Positions 1-5,130 of a DNA stretch of 5,936 nucleotides are shown one piece after another. How positions within the stretch are numbered: position 1 is the stretch's first letter; each line of letters opens with the position of its first letter. Position numbers and translations under genes: made by a program. The DNA lies in the NCBI GenBank assembly GCA_045576435.1, contig JAZNGL010000142.1, forward strand, positions 1 through 5,936. Direction: 5' to 3'. The DNA is from CAKSIW01 sp045576435. Its GTDB lineage: Bacteria; Bacillota; Clostridia; Monoglobales; Monoglobaceae. The notes below the pieces were generated by a model, which was given only the letters and a program-made list of their open reading frames with translations, was not told the DNA's origin and ran no database searches.

Positions 1-878
1 TAATTATTTTGTAAGCCAATAAGTCTTTCTATATTCTTATGATAAAACATCTCACGAACATCCTCTGGCATGTTGAGTCCATCATAAAACTCCACTAAAT
101 CAGTTTTGGAATTATCTCTCGCAAAAACAAATCTGTCGGGATGCCTAAGCATGAGCTTTTTAGTGTATTCAACATCTCTCTTCATTGCAATAAGGCCTGA
201 GCCTGCCGAGCAGTCACAATATAAATTATCATATTTTTCAAGCATTTCCTCAATTTTTCCACCAGGAATAACAGGGCCCGTTGGATATGCCGTTGTCCGC
301 CACTGTTCATCATTGGAAATCGCTCCCCAGAATGCAGGTGCGTGTCCTAAAAAGTTTGTGTTTGGACATTGCTGAAGAAGACGCTCCAGCATAAATATGT
401 CACCGCCATACCAGATATGCGGCCACTGCGAACCACCGCTGCCTTGATGTGCGCCCGGAACATCCATATGTAAAACAACAGGAACTCCTCTTTCGCCACA
501 ATAATTAAATAAATCTATCGCATCCGCATTATCATATGCCATTCTGAACTTTACTTCACCACAAATTTTAACCTCAAAGGTATCAATTGCCGCTTTCATT
601 TTTCGAACAGCATACGGCAGTCTTGGGTCTGGTGCATAACCTAAAATAAATCTTTCGGGCGATTTTTCATAATAGTTAAGGCATCTTTCAAAAGATAAAA
701 CTACCCCATTACTAATAATTGCTGGCAGGTTGCTATAATTTCCTGCGGAATTTTCGTGCATTGGGCTTTCCACCGAAAGCAGACAAACCTTGTCAATGCC
801 TTTTTCGTCAATGTCTTTTAAATATTTTTCATAAGTCATCCCTATATCAGGATGATTATGTGCATCTATTTTATACAT
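1..878 (-). CDS. Amidohydrolase-family protein (amidohydrolase 2 type TIM barrel), 3' end at window edge
   Basis: Translating the minus strand from the ATG at 878 gives 292 uninterrupted codons to the left edge, so the stop lies outside. The protein has the hallmarks of the amidohydrolase superfamily (metal-dependent hydrolase or decarboxylase, cytoplasmic, no signal peptide): an N-terminal HxH pair (DAHNHP, H7 and H9), a strand-end LHMD (H137), LGHAP (H179) and a late Asp in FVFARD (D255), in the order expected for metal ligands and catalytic residues. The ending NIERLIGL (282-289) resembles the usual C terminus of the family, and the next codon begins TA, so the gene may stop right at the edge; this is inference. 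The start is fixed by AGGAGG at 886-891, seven bases upstream. The substrate cannot be told. The gene is separated from the alcohol dehydrogenase upstream by a terminator and has its own promoter, so it is not in that operon. Confidence 0.85.
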   Translation of the reverse strand, partial: MYKIDAHNHPDIGMTYEKYLKDIDEKGIDKVCLLSVESPMHENSAGNYSNLPAIISNGVVLSFERCLNYYEKSPERFILGYAPDPRLPYAVRKMKAAIDTFEVKICGEVKFRMAYDNADAIDLFNYCGERGVPVVLHMDVPGAHQGSGGSQWPHIWYGGDIFMLERLLQQCPNTNFLGHAPAFWGAISNDEQWRTTAYPTGPVIPGGKIEEMLEKYDNLYCDCSAGSGLIAMKRDVEYTKKLMLRHPDRFVFARDNSKTDLVEFYDGLNMPEDVREMFYHKNIERLIGLQNN

Positions 879-895
879 TAAAAAACCTCCTATCA

Positions 896-908
896 GATTA
901 AATTAATC
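896..908. promoter_or_regulatory. 13-bp perfect palindrome in the amidohydrolase leader
   Basis: GATTAAATTAATC is a 6-bp inverted repeat around one central base. It lies in the predicted leader, between the transcription start near 924 and the AGGAGG at 886-891. The position would suit a repressor operator, but AT-rich palindromes of this length also arise by chance and no regulator family is recognised. Confidence 0.3.
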
Positions 909-930
909 ATATAATTCTTTCATCACATTA

Positions 931-959
931 ATTATATCTATTTGCTCAAATCTTGTCAA
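931..959 (-). promoter_or_regulatory. Sigma-A promoter of the amidohydrolase gene
   Basis: On the minus strand TTGACA (959-954) and TATAAT (936-931) are both perfect consensus and lie exactly 17 bases apart. Transcription should begin near 924, giving a leader of about 46 bases before the ATG at 878. The -35 box is only 12 bases downstream of the terminator that ends the alcohol dehydrogenase gene. Confidence 0.85.
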
Positions 960-970
960 TATTTTCAAAC

Positions 971-1003
971 AAAAAAAGAAGGTCCATTTTGAACCCTCTT
1001 TTT
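971..1003 (-). terminator. Intrinsic terminator of the alcohol dehydrogenase gene
   Basis: Read on the minus strand, AGAGGGTTC (999-991) pairs with GGACCTTCT (985-977) in nine pairs, two of them G-U, around the loop AAAAT. The stem is followed by an uninterrupted T run (977-971) and preceded by an A run. It begins about 16 bases after the stop codon of the dehydrogenase. Confidence 0.85.
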
Positions 1004-1018
1004 AACCTCTGTTTTTTA

Positions 1019-2236
1019 TTAAAAATCAACCTCTGTGTCATAATAGCAGCACTTAAGAAGCTTTTCCATTTCCTCAACAGAAATATTTCTTGGATTAGAG
1101 CCTGTGCAAGCATCTGCAACTGCATTTTTAGCAATTTCAGGAAGTCTCTCAAGGAAAATGTTTTCAGGAACAAACCCTTCTTCGCAAGGCAAACTATCCA
1201 AACCATAGTTTTTAATACACTGCGGAATATTGAGTTCATCGTTCATGTTGCGAAGATATTTAATAAGATTTGCAACCTTTTCATCGTCATCTGCTCCACC
1301 AAGATTCATATAATCTGCAATCACGCCATAACGTTTCTTTGCAGTTTCATTCTTTGAATTGAACGCAATAACCTTTGGAAGATACATTGCATTGGCTGCA
1401 CCATGAATAATATGTGCACCAAGGTCTTCAAAAATAGCACCTGTTTTGTGAGCCATTGAATGAACAATTCCCAAAAGAGCGTTTGAAAACGCCATACCAG
1501 CAAGGCATTGTGCATTGTGCATTGAAGCTCTTTTCGAAGTGTCACCATTATAAGAACCAATAAGATTGTCCTGAATCATCTTTATTGCAAAAATCGCAAG
1601 AGGGTCTGTAAACTCACTGTTTGCAGTTGAAACATAGGCCTCAACAGCATGTGTCATTGCATCCATACCCGTGTGAGCTGTGAGCTTTTTAGGCATTGTT
1701 TCAGCAAGAGATGGGTCAACAATAGCAACATCTGGTGTAATTTCAAAATCTGCAAGAGGATATTTAATACCCTTTTCATAATCTGTGATAACTGAAAAAG
1801 CTGTTACTTCTGTTGCAGTTCCCGAAGTTGACGGAATTGCACAGAATCTTGCTTTCCTACGAAGCTCAGGAATACCAAAAACAACACACATTTCTTCAAA
1901 TGTAATTTCAGGATATTCATATTTAATCCACATAGCCTTTGCAGCATCAATTGGTGAACCACCACCGATTGCAACAATCCAATCAGGCTCAAAAGCCTTC
2001 ATTGCTTCTGCCCCACGCATAACTGTATCAACAGACGGATCCGGCTCAATTCCTTCAAAGAGCTCAATCTCCATGCCTGCTTCCTTTAAATAAGCAACAA
2101 CCTTATCCAAAAAACCAAATTTTTTCATCGAACCGCCGCCCACACAAACCATTGCGCGAGTACCTTTAAGTGTTTTTAGTGCCTCTAATGCGCCTTCACC
2201 ATGATAGAGGTCACGTGGTAATGTAAAACGAGCCAT
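1019..2236 (-). CDS. Iron-containing (group III) alcohol dehydrogenase
   Basis: A complete 405-residue protein, a usual length for the family, which interconverts aldehydes and alcohols with NAD(P)H in the cytoplasm. Visible signatures are the nucleotide-binding GGGSPIDAAK (91-100), PSTSGTATEVT (135-145), and the metal-binding residues by analogy with FucO and AdhE: D192 and H196 in GMDAMTHAVEAY, H259 in HSMAH, and H278 in HGAANA. It resembles the stand-alone clostridial ethanol/butanol dehydrogenases and the C-terminal half of AdhE. The segment between the last two ligands is longer than in FucO (19 versus 14 positions). The ATG is supported by AAGGAG eight bases upstream. The gene has its own promoter, a Rex-like operator and a terminator, so it appears monocistronic and controlled by NADH/NAD+ ratio. 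A role in reoxidising NADH during fermentation is the simplest reading; the exact aldehyde (acetaldehyde, butyraldehyde, lactaldehyde) cannot be read from sequence. Confidence 0.95.
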   Translation of the reverse strand: MARFTLPRDLYHGEGALEALKTLKGTRAMVCVGGGSMKKFGFLDKVVAYLKEAGMEIELFEGIEPDPSVDTVMRGAEAMKAFEPDWIVAIGGGSPIDAAKAMWIKYEYPEITFEEMCVVFGIPELRRKARFCAIPSTSGTATEVTAFSVITDYEKGIKYPLADFEITPDVAIVDPSLAETMPKKLTAHTGMDAMTHAVEAYVSTANSEFTDPLAIFAIKMIQDNLIGSYNGDTSKRASMHNAQCLAGMAFSNALLGIVHSMAHKTGAIFEDLGAHIIHGAANAMYLPKVIAFNSKNETAKKRYGVIADYMNLGGADDDEKVANLIKYLRNMNDELNIPQCIKNYGLDSLPCEEGFVPENIFLERLPEIAKNAVADACTGSNPRNISVEEMEKLLKCCYYDTEVDF

Positions 2237-2267
2237 TTTTATTTCTCCTTTTAATTATTGTATTAGA

Positions 2268-2285
2268 TTGTTAAACTTTTAACAT
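2268..2285. promoter_or_regulatory. Rex-type redox operator upstream of the alcohol dehydrogenase
   Basis: The plus strand reads TTGTTAAACTTTTAACAT. This matches the Clostridium-type Rex consensus TTGTTAA-N4-TTAACAA at 13 of its 14 specified positions; only the last base differs. The site covers the predicted transcription start near 2284 and the first bases of the leader, where a bound repressor would block initiation. Rex is a known NADH-sensing repressor of fermentative alcohol dehydrogenases in Firmicutes: it binds when NADH is low and leaves when NADH rises. That the host encodes a Rex protein is assumed, not seen here. Confidence 0.75.
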
Positions 2286-2290
2286 TTTTT

Positions 2291-2319
2291 ATTCTAACAC
2301 ATAATTACAAAATTGACAA
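2291..2319 (-). promoter_or_regulatory. Sigma-A promoter of the alcohol dehydrogenase gene
   Basis: On the minus strand TTGTCA (2319-2314) and TAGAAT (2296-2291) are 17 bases apart, each one base from consensus, with a TGT extended -10 element directly before TAGAAT. Transcription should start near 2284, giving a leader of about 48 bases. Confidence 0.75.
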
Positions 2320-2324
2320 TACCT

Positions 2325-2357
2325 TTTTTGATATAAACAACATTAGTTTTTGATATA
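2325..2357. repeat. Pair of 11-bp direct repeats upstream of the alcohol dehydrogenase promoter
   Basis: TTTTTGATATA occurs at 2325-2335 and again at 2347-2357, a period of 22 bp or about two helical turns, so both copies face the same side of the DNA. The nearer copy starts six bases upstream of the -35 box, at roughly -42 to -52 from the predicted start. This fits either paired activator sites or phased A-tracts working as an UP-like element. The 2252-2380 gap otherwise holds the promoter and operator; no terminator is evident after ybaB. Confidence 0.5.
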
Positions 2358-2380
2358 TCTGAAACACATTTAAATTCTGT

Positions 2381-2731
2381 TTAAAAAAGTCCGGGGATAT
2401 TAAGACCGCCTGTTAGCTTGCTCATCTCATCTGCAGAACTTGCCTCTGCTTTTCTAAAAGCCTCGTTAACTGCTGCCATAATAAGGTCTTCTAGCATTTC
2501 AATATCGTCAGCATCAACAACCTCAGGCTTAATTTTAATTTCCTGAAGCTCGTGCTTTCCATTGATTTTAACAGTAACAGCTCCGCCACCTGCTGTTGCC
2601 TCATATACCTTTTCTTCCATCTCTTCCTGCATTTTCAGCATTTGCTCCTGCATTTTCTTTGCCTGCTTGAGCATTTGATTCATATTTGCTCCTCCGCCGC
2701 CCATTCCGCGTGGAAATCCACCCTTTGCCAT
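2381..2731 (-). CDS. ybaB: YbaB/EbfC-family nucleoid-associated protein
   Basis: A 116-residue protein matching the YbaB/EbfC family: small dimeric DNA-binding proteins that coat the nucleoid and are often encoded beside dnaX and recR. The N terminus is Gly-rich (MAKGGFPRGMGGGG), followed by a charged Met/Gln/Lys/Glu-rich helix (about 17-42), the core strands with GGGAVTVKINGKHELQEIKI (48-67), then KPEVVDADDIEMLEDLI and a second helix (about 73-98), ending TGGLNIPGLF. The Gly-rich start and the Pro-Gly-containing tail are typical of clostridial members. The ATG at 2731 has AAAGGAG about ten bases upstream, a slightly long spacing; in-frame Met10 and Met17 are less likely starts. It lies 117 bp after dnaX on the same strand, probably cotranscribed. 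No recR follows; the next gene is an independently controlled alcohol dehydrogenase. Confidence 0.95.
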   Translation of the reverse strand: MAKGGFPRGMGGGGANMNQMLKQAKKMQEQMLKMQEEMEEKVYEATAGGGAVTVKINGKHELQEIKIKPEVVDADDIEMLEDLIMAAVNEAFRKAEASSADEMSKLTGGLNIPGLF

Positions 2732-2779
2732 GTTTTTAGCACTCCTTTATCTTTAATTTTCGCTTTTTATCAGCGTCTG

Positions 2780-2815
2780 TTATTAAGCCCCCCTGAAATA
2801 AATTGCGCTTAATAA
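2780..2815. repeat. Inverted repeat in the dnaX-ybaB gap
   Basis: TTATTAAGC (2780-2788) and GCTTAATAA (2807-2815) form a perfect 9-bp stem around an 18-base loop that contains a run of six C/G pairs. In the minus-strand transcript it lies between the dnaX stop and the ybaB ribosome binding site. There is no following U tract, so it is not a normal terminator. A smaller stem, CGCT/AGCG, follows near 2760-2775. It could be an mRNA stabilising or processing element, or a protein site. Confidence 0.4.
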
Positions 2816-2848
2816 TATGCACTCTCTCATCTCTCAAATTTATTTTTG

Positions 2849-4456
2849 CTATTTTTCGATAATTGTCATTTTATCACCAAGCAAATCCTTTTTAGCTGCA
2901 ATATCAAATATTGATGGCGTTCCACCATCTCTTCGTTTTAGCTCACCTTTTCGGGATACAACAACATGCATTGCTGCACCCTGAACATTGCTAAACAAAT
3001 CCGATAGATATTTTTTCCCCTCAGGTGTATTAATTTTATCATATGCCATTTCGCTCGTTAAAACAAGTTCAATTTCATCACCAAAATAAAGTGCTTCTGC
3101 CTTAAACAAAAATGTATAAAGGCTTTTACTTTCCTGTTTTATCAAGCTAAGAGCCTCTTGCCACTTGTCCCACTTCACCGCATTTTCTTCATGTGGTGCA
3201 GGCTCTTTAATCTCAACCTCTTTCCTTTCTGCCGCTATGGCAGGAGTGTTTTTCGCTGAGGTTCTGGTTGAATTTTTTATTGCCACTCCCGATGTTTTTA
3301 ACTCATTTATTTCTTTTTCAAGCCTGTCAATACGTGCCAACAACTCTTGATTTGACTCTCCGCTTTCAACCTTGCAAAGCTTCACAATTGCCATCTCAAC
3401 GGCAACCTTTGGGGTTGACATACGTTTTGCCTGGAGTAAATATTCACCCAACTGCGAAATTATATATAATAATTTATCTATTGTATATTTTTCTGACTGT
3501 TTCTTATATTTTTCTGCTGTTTCCGCCGTGCTTTCGATTATATCAACAGGATTTTCCGTAGATTTACAAATCATAAGCGTTCGGAAGTGCATTATCAGCT
3601 CTTCAAAAAAGTTTTGTATTTCTTTACCTTTTTTAAGAAAATCGTCTATTGTCATCAGAGCATCACGAACATTTCCGTCTGAAATATATTCCGCAATCTC
3701 AAACAAAATCTTTTTATCTGCAACGCCAATTATTTCAACCACATCGTCATAACGCAATTGAGAGGTTGAATGTGCTGCACACTGGTCAAGTATGCTAAGT
3801 CCATCACGCATTGAACCATCTGCAAGCTCCGCAACCAGCTCAACTGCATCAGGAGTTATTGCAATGTTTTCTGCTTTGACAATTTTATTGAGCCTTTTCG
3901 AAATATCATCAAGCCCAATTCGTCTGAAATCAAATCTTTGACATCTCGAATGAATTGTTGCCGGAATTTTTTGAGGCTCGGTTGTTGCAAGAATAAAGAT
4001 AACATGTCCAGGCGGCTCTTCAAGAGTCTTTAAAAGTGCATTGAAAGACTCTGTTGTCAGCATGTGTGCCTCATCAATGATATAAACCTTATATTTACTA
4101 TCAACAGGTGCATAAATAACTTCATCACGAATTCCACGGATATTATCAACACCATTATTACTTGCCGCATCCATTTCACAAACATCCAGAATGCTCCCAT
4201 TCATTATACCCTTGCATGTTTCGCATTCATTGCAGGGATTTCCGTCAGATGAATTCGGGCAATTAACTGCTCGTGAAAATATTTTAGCACTCGATGTTTT
4301 TCCTGTTCCTCTTGTTCCACAAAATAAATAGGCATGAGCAATTCTGCCTGACATCACGCTGTTTTTAAGGGTTTCAGATATATGTTCCTGCCCCACAACA
4401 TCTTCAAATTTAAGCGGTCTCCACTTTCTGTAAAGTGCTTGATATGACTCAGCCAT
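2849..4456 (-). CDS. dnaX: DNA polymerase III subunits gamma/tau (clamp-loader ATPase)
   Basis: A 535-residue DnaX, the ATPase that loads the sliding clamp and ties the replicase together. The AAA+ core shows Walker A GTRGTGKTS (47-55), a four-Cys zinc site (C66, C75, C78, C81), Walker B with DEAH (128-131), sensor 1 ATTEPQKIP (157-165), the SRC finger motif (170-172), and sensor 2 GSMRDGLSILDQ (214-225). Domain III runs to about 365, then a short coiled-coil-like stretch (368-388), a low-complexity linker (about 390-425), and a C-terminal tau-like domain from WDKWQEAL (429) to about 505. Length is close to Bacillus DnaX and shorter than E. coli tau. The ATG is fixed by AAGGAGG at 4464-4470, seven bases upstream. 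It follows the SRP RNA on the same strand and precedes ybaB, the order known from Bacillus. I see no promoter of its own, so read-through from the SRP RNA promoter is likely. No properly framed slippery heptamer for a gamma form was found. Confidence 0.97.
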   Translation of the reverse strand: MAESYQALYRKWRPLKFEDVVGQEHISETLKNSVMSGRIAHAYLFCGTRGTGKTSSAKIFSRAVNCPNSSDGNPCNECETCKGIMNGSILDVCEMDAASNNGVDNIRGIRDEVIYAPVDSKYKVYIIDEAHMLTTESFNALLKTLEEPPGHVIFILATTEPQKIPATIHSRCQRFDFRRIGLDDISKRLNKIVKAENIAITPDAVELVAELADGSMRDGLSILDQCAAHSTSQLRYDDVVEIIGVADKKILFEIAEYISDGNVRDALMTIDDFLKKGKEIQNFFEELIMHFRTLMICKSTENPVDIIESTAETAEKYKKQSEKYTIDKLLYIISQLGEYLLQAKRMSTPKVAVEMAIVKLCKVESGESNQELLARIDRLEKEINELKTSGVAIKNSTRTSAKNTPAIAAERKEVEIKEPAPHEENAVKWDKWQEALSLIKQESKSLYTFLFKAEALYFGDEIELVLTSEMAYDKINTPEGKKYLSDLFSNVQGAAMHVVVSRKGELKRRDGGTPSIFDIAAKKDLLGDKMTIIEK

Positions 4457-4480
4457 GACTCAGCCTCCTTTTTCAGCATA

Positions 4481-4497
4481 AAAAATAAAAAGCTATG
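4481..4497 (-). terminator. Possible terminator at the end of the SRP RNA
   Basis: CATAGC (4497-4492), which can pair with the 5' end of the SRP RNA, is followed on the minus strand by a T-rich run (TTTTTATTTTTT, 4491-4480). Locally, GCATA (4498-4494) can also pair with TATGC (4480-4476) across the T-rich loop. The stems are weak, and some read-through is needed to express dnaX, which has no visible promoter of its own. Confidence 0.4.
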
Positions 4498-4761
4498 CGC
4501 TTGAGTTCGAAGTAAAAACATCTCCGTTAAACAATCGGTTTGCTCAGACCCGGCACTCCCGCGGCACATCAAAAAGAACTGCTTAACGCTGCTGCATTCC
4601 TGCCCTGACGTGGTTCACAGGTTTCAATTGCGCAGGACCAAATCGTCAACGCCACCTAACTGAGTCTGCAAAACAATCTTTACCCCTCAACACAAGTTTT
4701 CATCCCCACTATAGCGGATTGTGGGTTACAGAGTACCGCTAACACCCCAATTTAACATAGC
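4492..4761 (-). ncRNA. ffs: Signal recognition particle RNA, large bacterial type (4.5S/scRNA)
   Basis: The minus strand carries the universal SRP helix 8 at 4609-4588: GTCAGG, a three-base stem GCA, the GGAA tetraloop (4600-4597), TGC, then AGCAGC. This is the binding site for Ffh, which targets membrane and secreted proteins. The 5' part has the Alu-domain signature AGCGGTACTCTGTAACCC (about 4739-4722) followed by a second stem-loop (AATCCGCTATAGTGGGG), as in the roughly 270-base Bacillus and Clostridium RNAs and unlike the short E. coli 4.5S RNA. The predicted start at 4761 begins GCTATG, which pairs with CATAGC at 4497-4492, and GTTAAA (4756-4751) can pair with TTTAAC (4531-4526), so the two ends close on each other. 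The resulting length is about 270 bases. Exact ends are inferred; processing may shorten them. The adjacent dnaX gene supports the call. Confidence 0.93.
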
Positions 4762-4767
4762 GTCATC

Positions 4768-4796
4768 ATTATAGCATAAATCTTTTTTCATGTCAA
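4768..4796 (-). promoter_or_regulatory. Consensus sigma-A promoter of the SRP RNA (and probably dnaX-ybaB)
   Basis: On the minus strand TTGACA (4796-4791), a 17-base spacer and TATAAT (4773-4768) are all perfect consensus, with TGC as an extended -10 element. The predicted +1 is 4761. A second TTGACA sits at 4814-4809 but has no matching -10. Such strength suits a stable, abundant RNA. Confidence 0.92.
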
Positions 4797-4818
4797 TACA
4801 ACACACTCTGTCAAATCT

Positions 4819-4846
4819 AAAACTTTTTCAAAAATTTTTGCAAAAA
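4819..4846. promoter_or_regulatory. Phased A/T-tracts between two divergent promoters
   Basis: A runs and T runs of four to five bases recur at 4819-4822, 4824-4828, 4830-4839 and 4842-4846, about one helical turn apart for the later ones. They lie between the -35 boxes of the SRP RNA and tRNA promoters, where they could act as UP elements or as a static bend serving both. Confidence 0.4.
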
Positions 4847-4849
4847 CTC

Positions 4850-4878
4850 TTGCAATATGAATAATTTTGTGCTATAAT
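4850..4878 (+). promoter_or_regulatory. Sigma-A promoter of tRNA-Leu
   Basis: TTGCAA (4850-4855), a 17-base spacer and a perfect TATAAT (4873-4878) preceded by TGC give a strong extended -10 promoter. Transcription should start near 4885, about 12 bases before the mature tRNA. Confidence 0.85.
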
Positions 4879-4896
4879 CCAATATGTTGTTAATTT

Positions 4897-4983
4897 GCCG
4901 GTGTGGTGGAATTGGCAGACGCGCTGGACTCAAAATCCTGTGGTAGCAATACCGTATCGGTTCGACCCCGATCACCGGCACCA
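4897..4983 (+). tRNA. tRNA-Leu, anticodon CAA
   Basis: An 87-base class II tRNA with encoded CCA. The acceptor arms GCCGGTG (4897-4903) and CACCGGC (4973-4979) pair perfectly, with discriminator A4980 as leucine identity requires. The anticodon loop is CTCAAAA (4929-4935) with CAA at 4931-4933, reading UUG codons. The long variable arm has the stem GGTA/TACC, and the T arm is ATCGG-TTCGACC-CCGAT. The anticodon stem CTGGA/TCCTG has one U-U mismatch (4925 opposite 4939). It stands alone on the plus strand, diverging from the SRP RNA. Confidence 0.97.
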
Positions 4984-4989
4984 AAAAAT

Positions 4990-5024
4990 GACAGTTTCAA
5001 TAAGAAACTGTCGTTTTTATTTTA
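4990..5024 (+). terminator. Intrinsic terminator of tRNA-Leu
   Basis: GACAGTTTC (4990-4998) and GAAACTGTC (5004-5012) form a perfect 9-bp stem around AATAA, followed by the T-rich GTTTTTATTTT. It starts six bases after the CCA end of the tRNA. Confidence 0.93.
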
Positions 5025-5075
5025 TCTCTAGCAGGCAAAAGTTTATTCTCATATTCTCATTTAACTCCTTTAATC

Positions 5076-5110
5076 AAAAACACCGAAGTGAAATTTCACT
5101 TCGGTATTTT
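5076..5110 (-). terminator. Palindromic terminator after the fucosidase gene, possibly bidirectional
   Basis: A 24-base perfect palindrome at 5082-5105 (half-site ACCGAAGTGAAA) can fold as a long hairpin with a small loop. On the minus strand it is followed by GTTTTTG and lies about 25 bases after the fucosidase stop. On the plus strand it is followed by ATTTT, so it could also act as a back-up stop for the tRNA transcript coming the other way. Confidence 0.82.
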
Positions 5111-5130
5111 AAAAGCACATTTATTTAAAT

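Noticed and set aside
953..1357. Plus-strand open frame of 134 codons opposite the end of the alcohol dehydrogenase
   Set aside because: It lies antisense to a well-supported gene and its terminator, has no plausible ribosome binding site, and encodes a low-complexity, Asn/Ile/Phe-rich sequence.
1785..2093. Plus-strand open frame of 102 codons opposite the alcohol dehydrogenase
   Set aside because: It is an antisense shadow of the conserved coding sequence, with no start signals or recognisable domain.
2810..2840. Possible separate promoter for ybaB in the dnaX-ybaB gap (TTGAGA with TATTAT)
   Set aside because: The spacing is only about 14 bases, too short for sigma-A, and there is no extended -10 element.
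3628..3634. A6G run in dnaX as a possible frameshift site for a short gamma subunit
   Set aside because: The run is in the wrong frame for a -1 slippery heptamer (codons AAA AAA G). A slip here would end about a dozen codons later, near residue 286, inside domain III, which is needed for oligomerisation.
3372..3752. Plus-strand open frame of 126 codons opposite dnaX
   Set aside because: It is antisense to the domain III region of dnaX, and its apparent hydrophobicity comes from the reverse complement of Lys/Glu-rich codons.
4354..4572. Minus-strand open frame of 72 codons overlapping the start of dnaX and the SRP RNA
   Set aside because: It runs across a structured RNA gene and the dnaX start in another frame; no family is recognised.
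4895..5128. Plus-strand open frame of 77 codons starting at the tRNA
   Set aside because: It reads through tRNA-Leu and two terminators, so it is not a gene.
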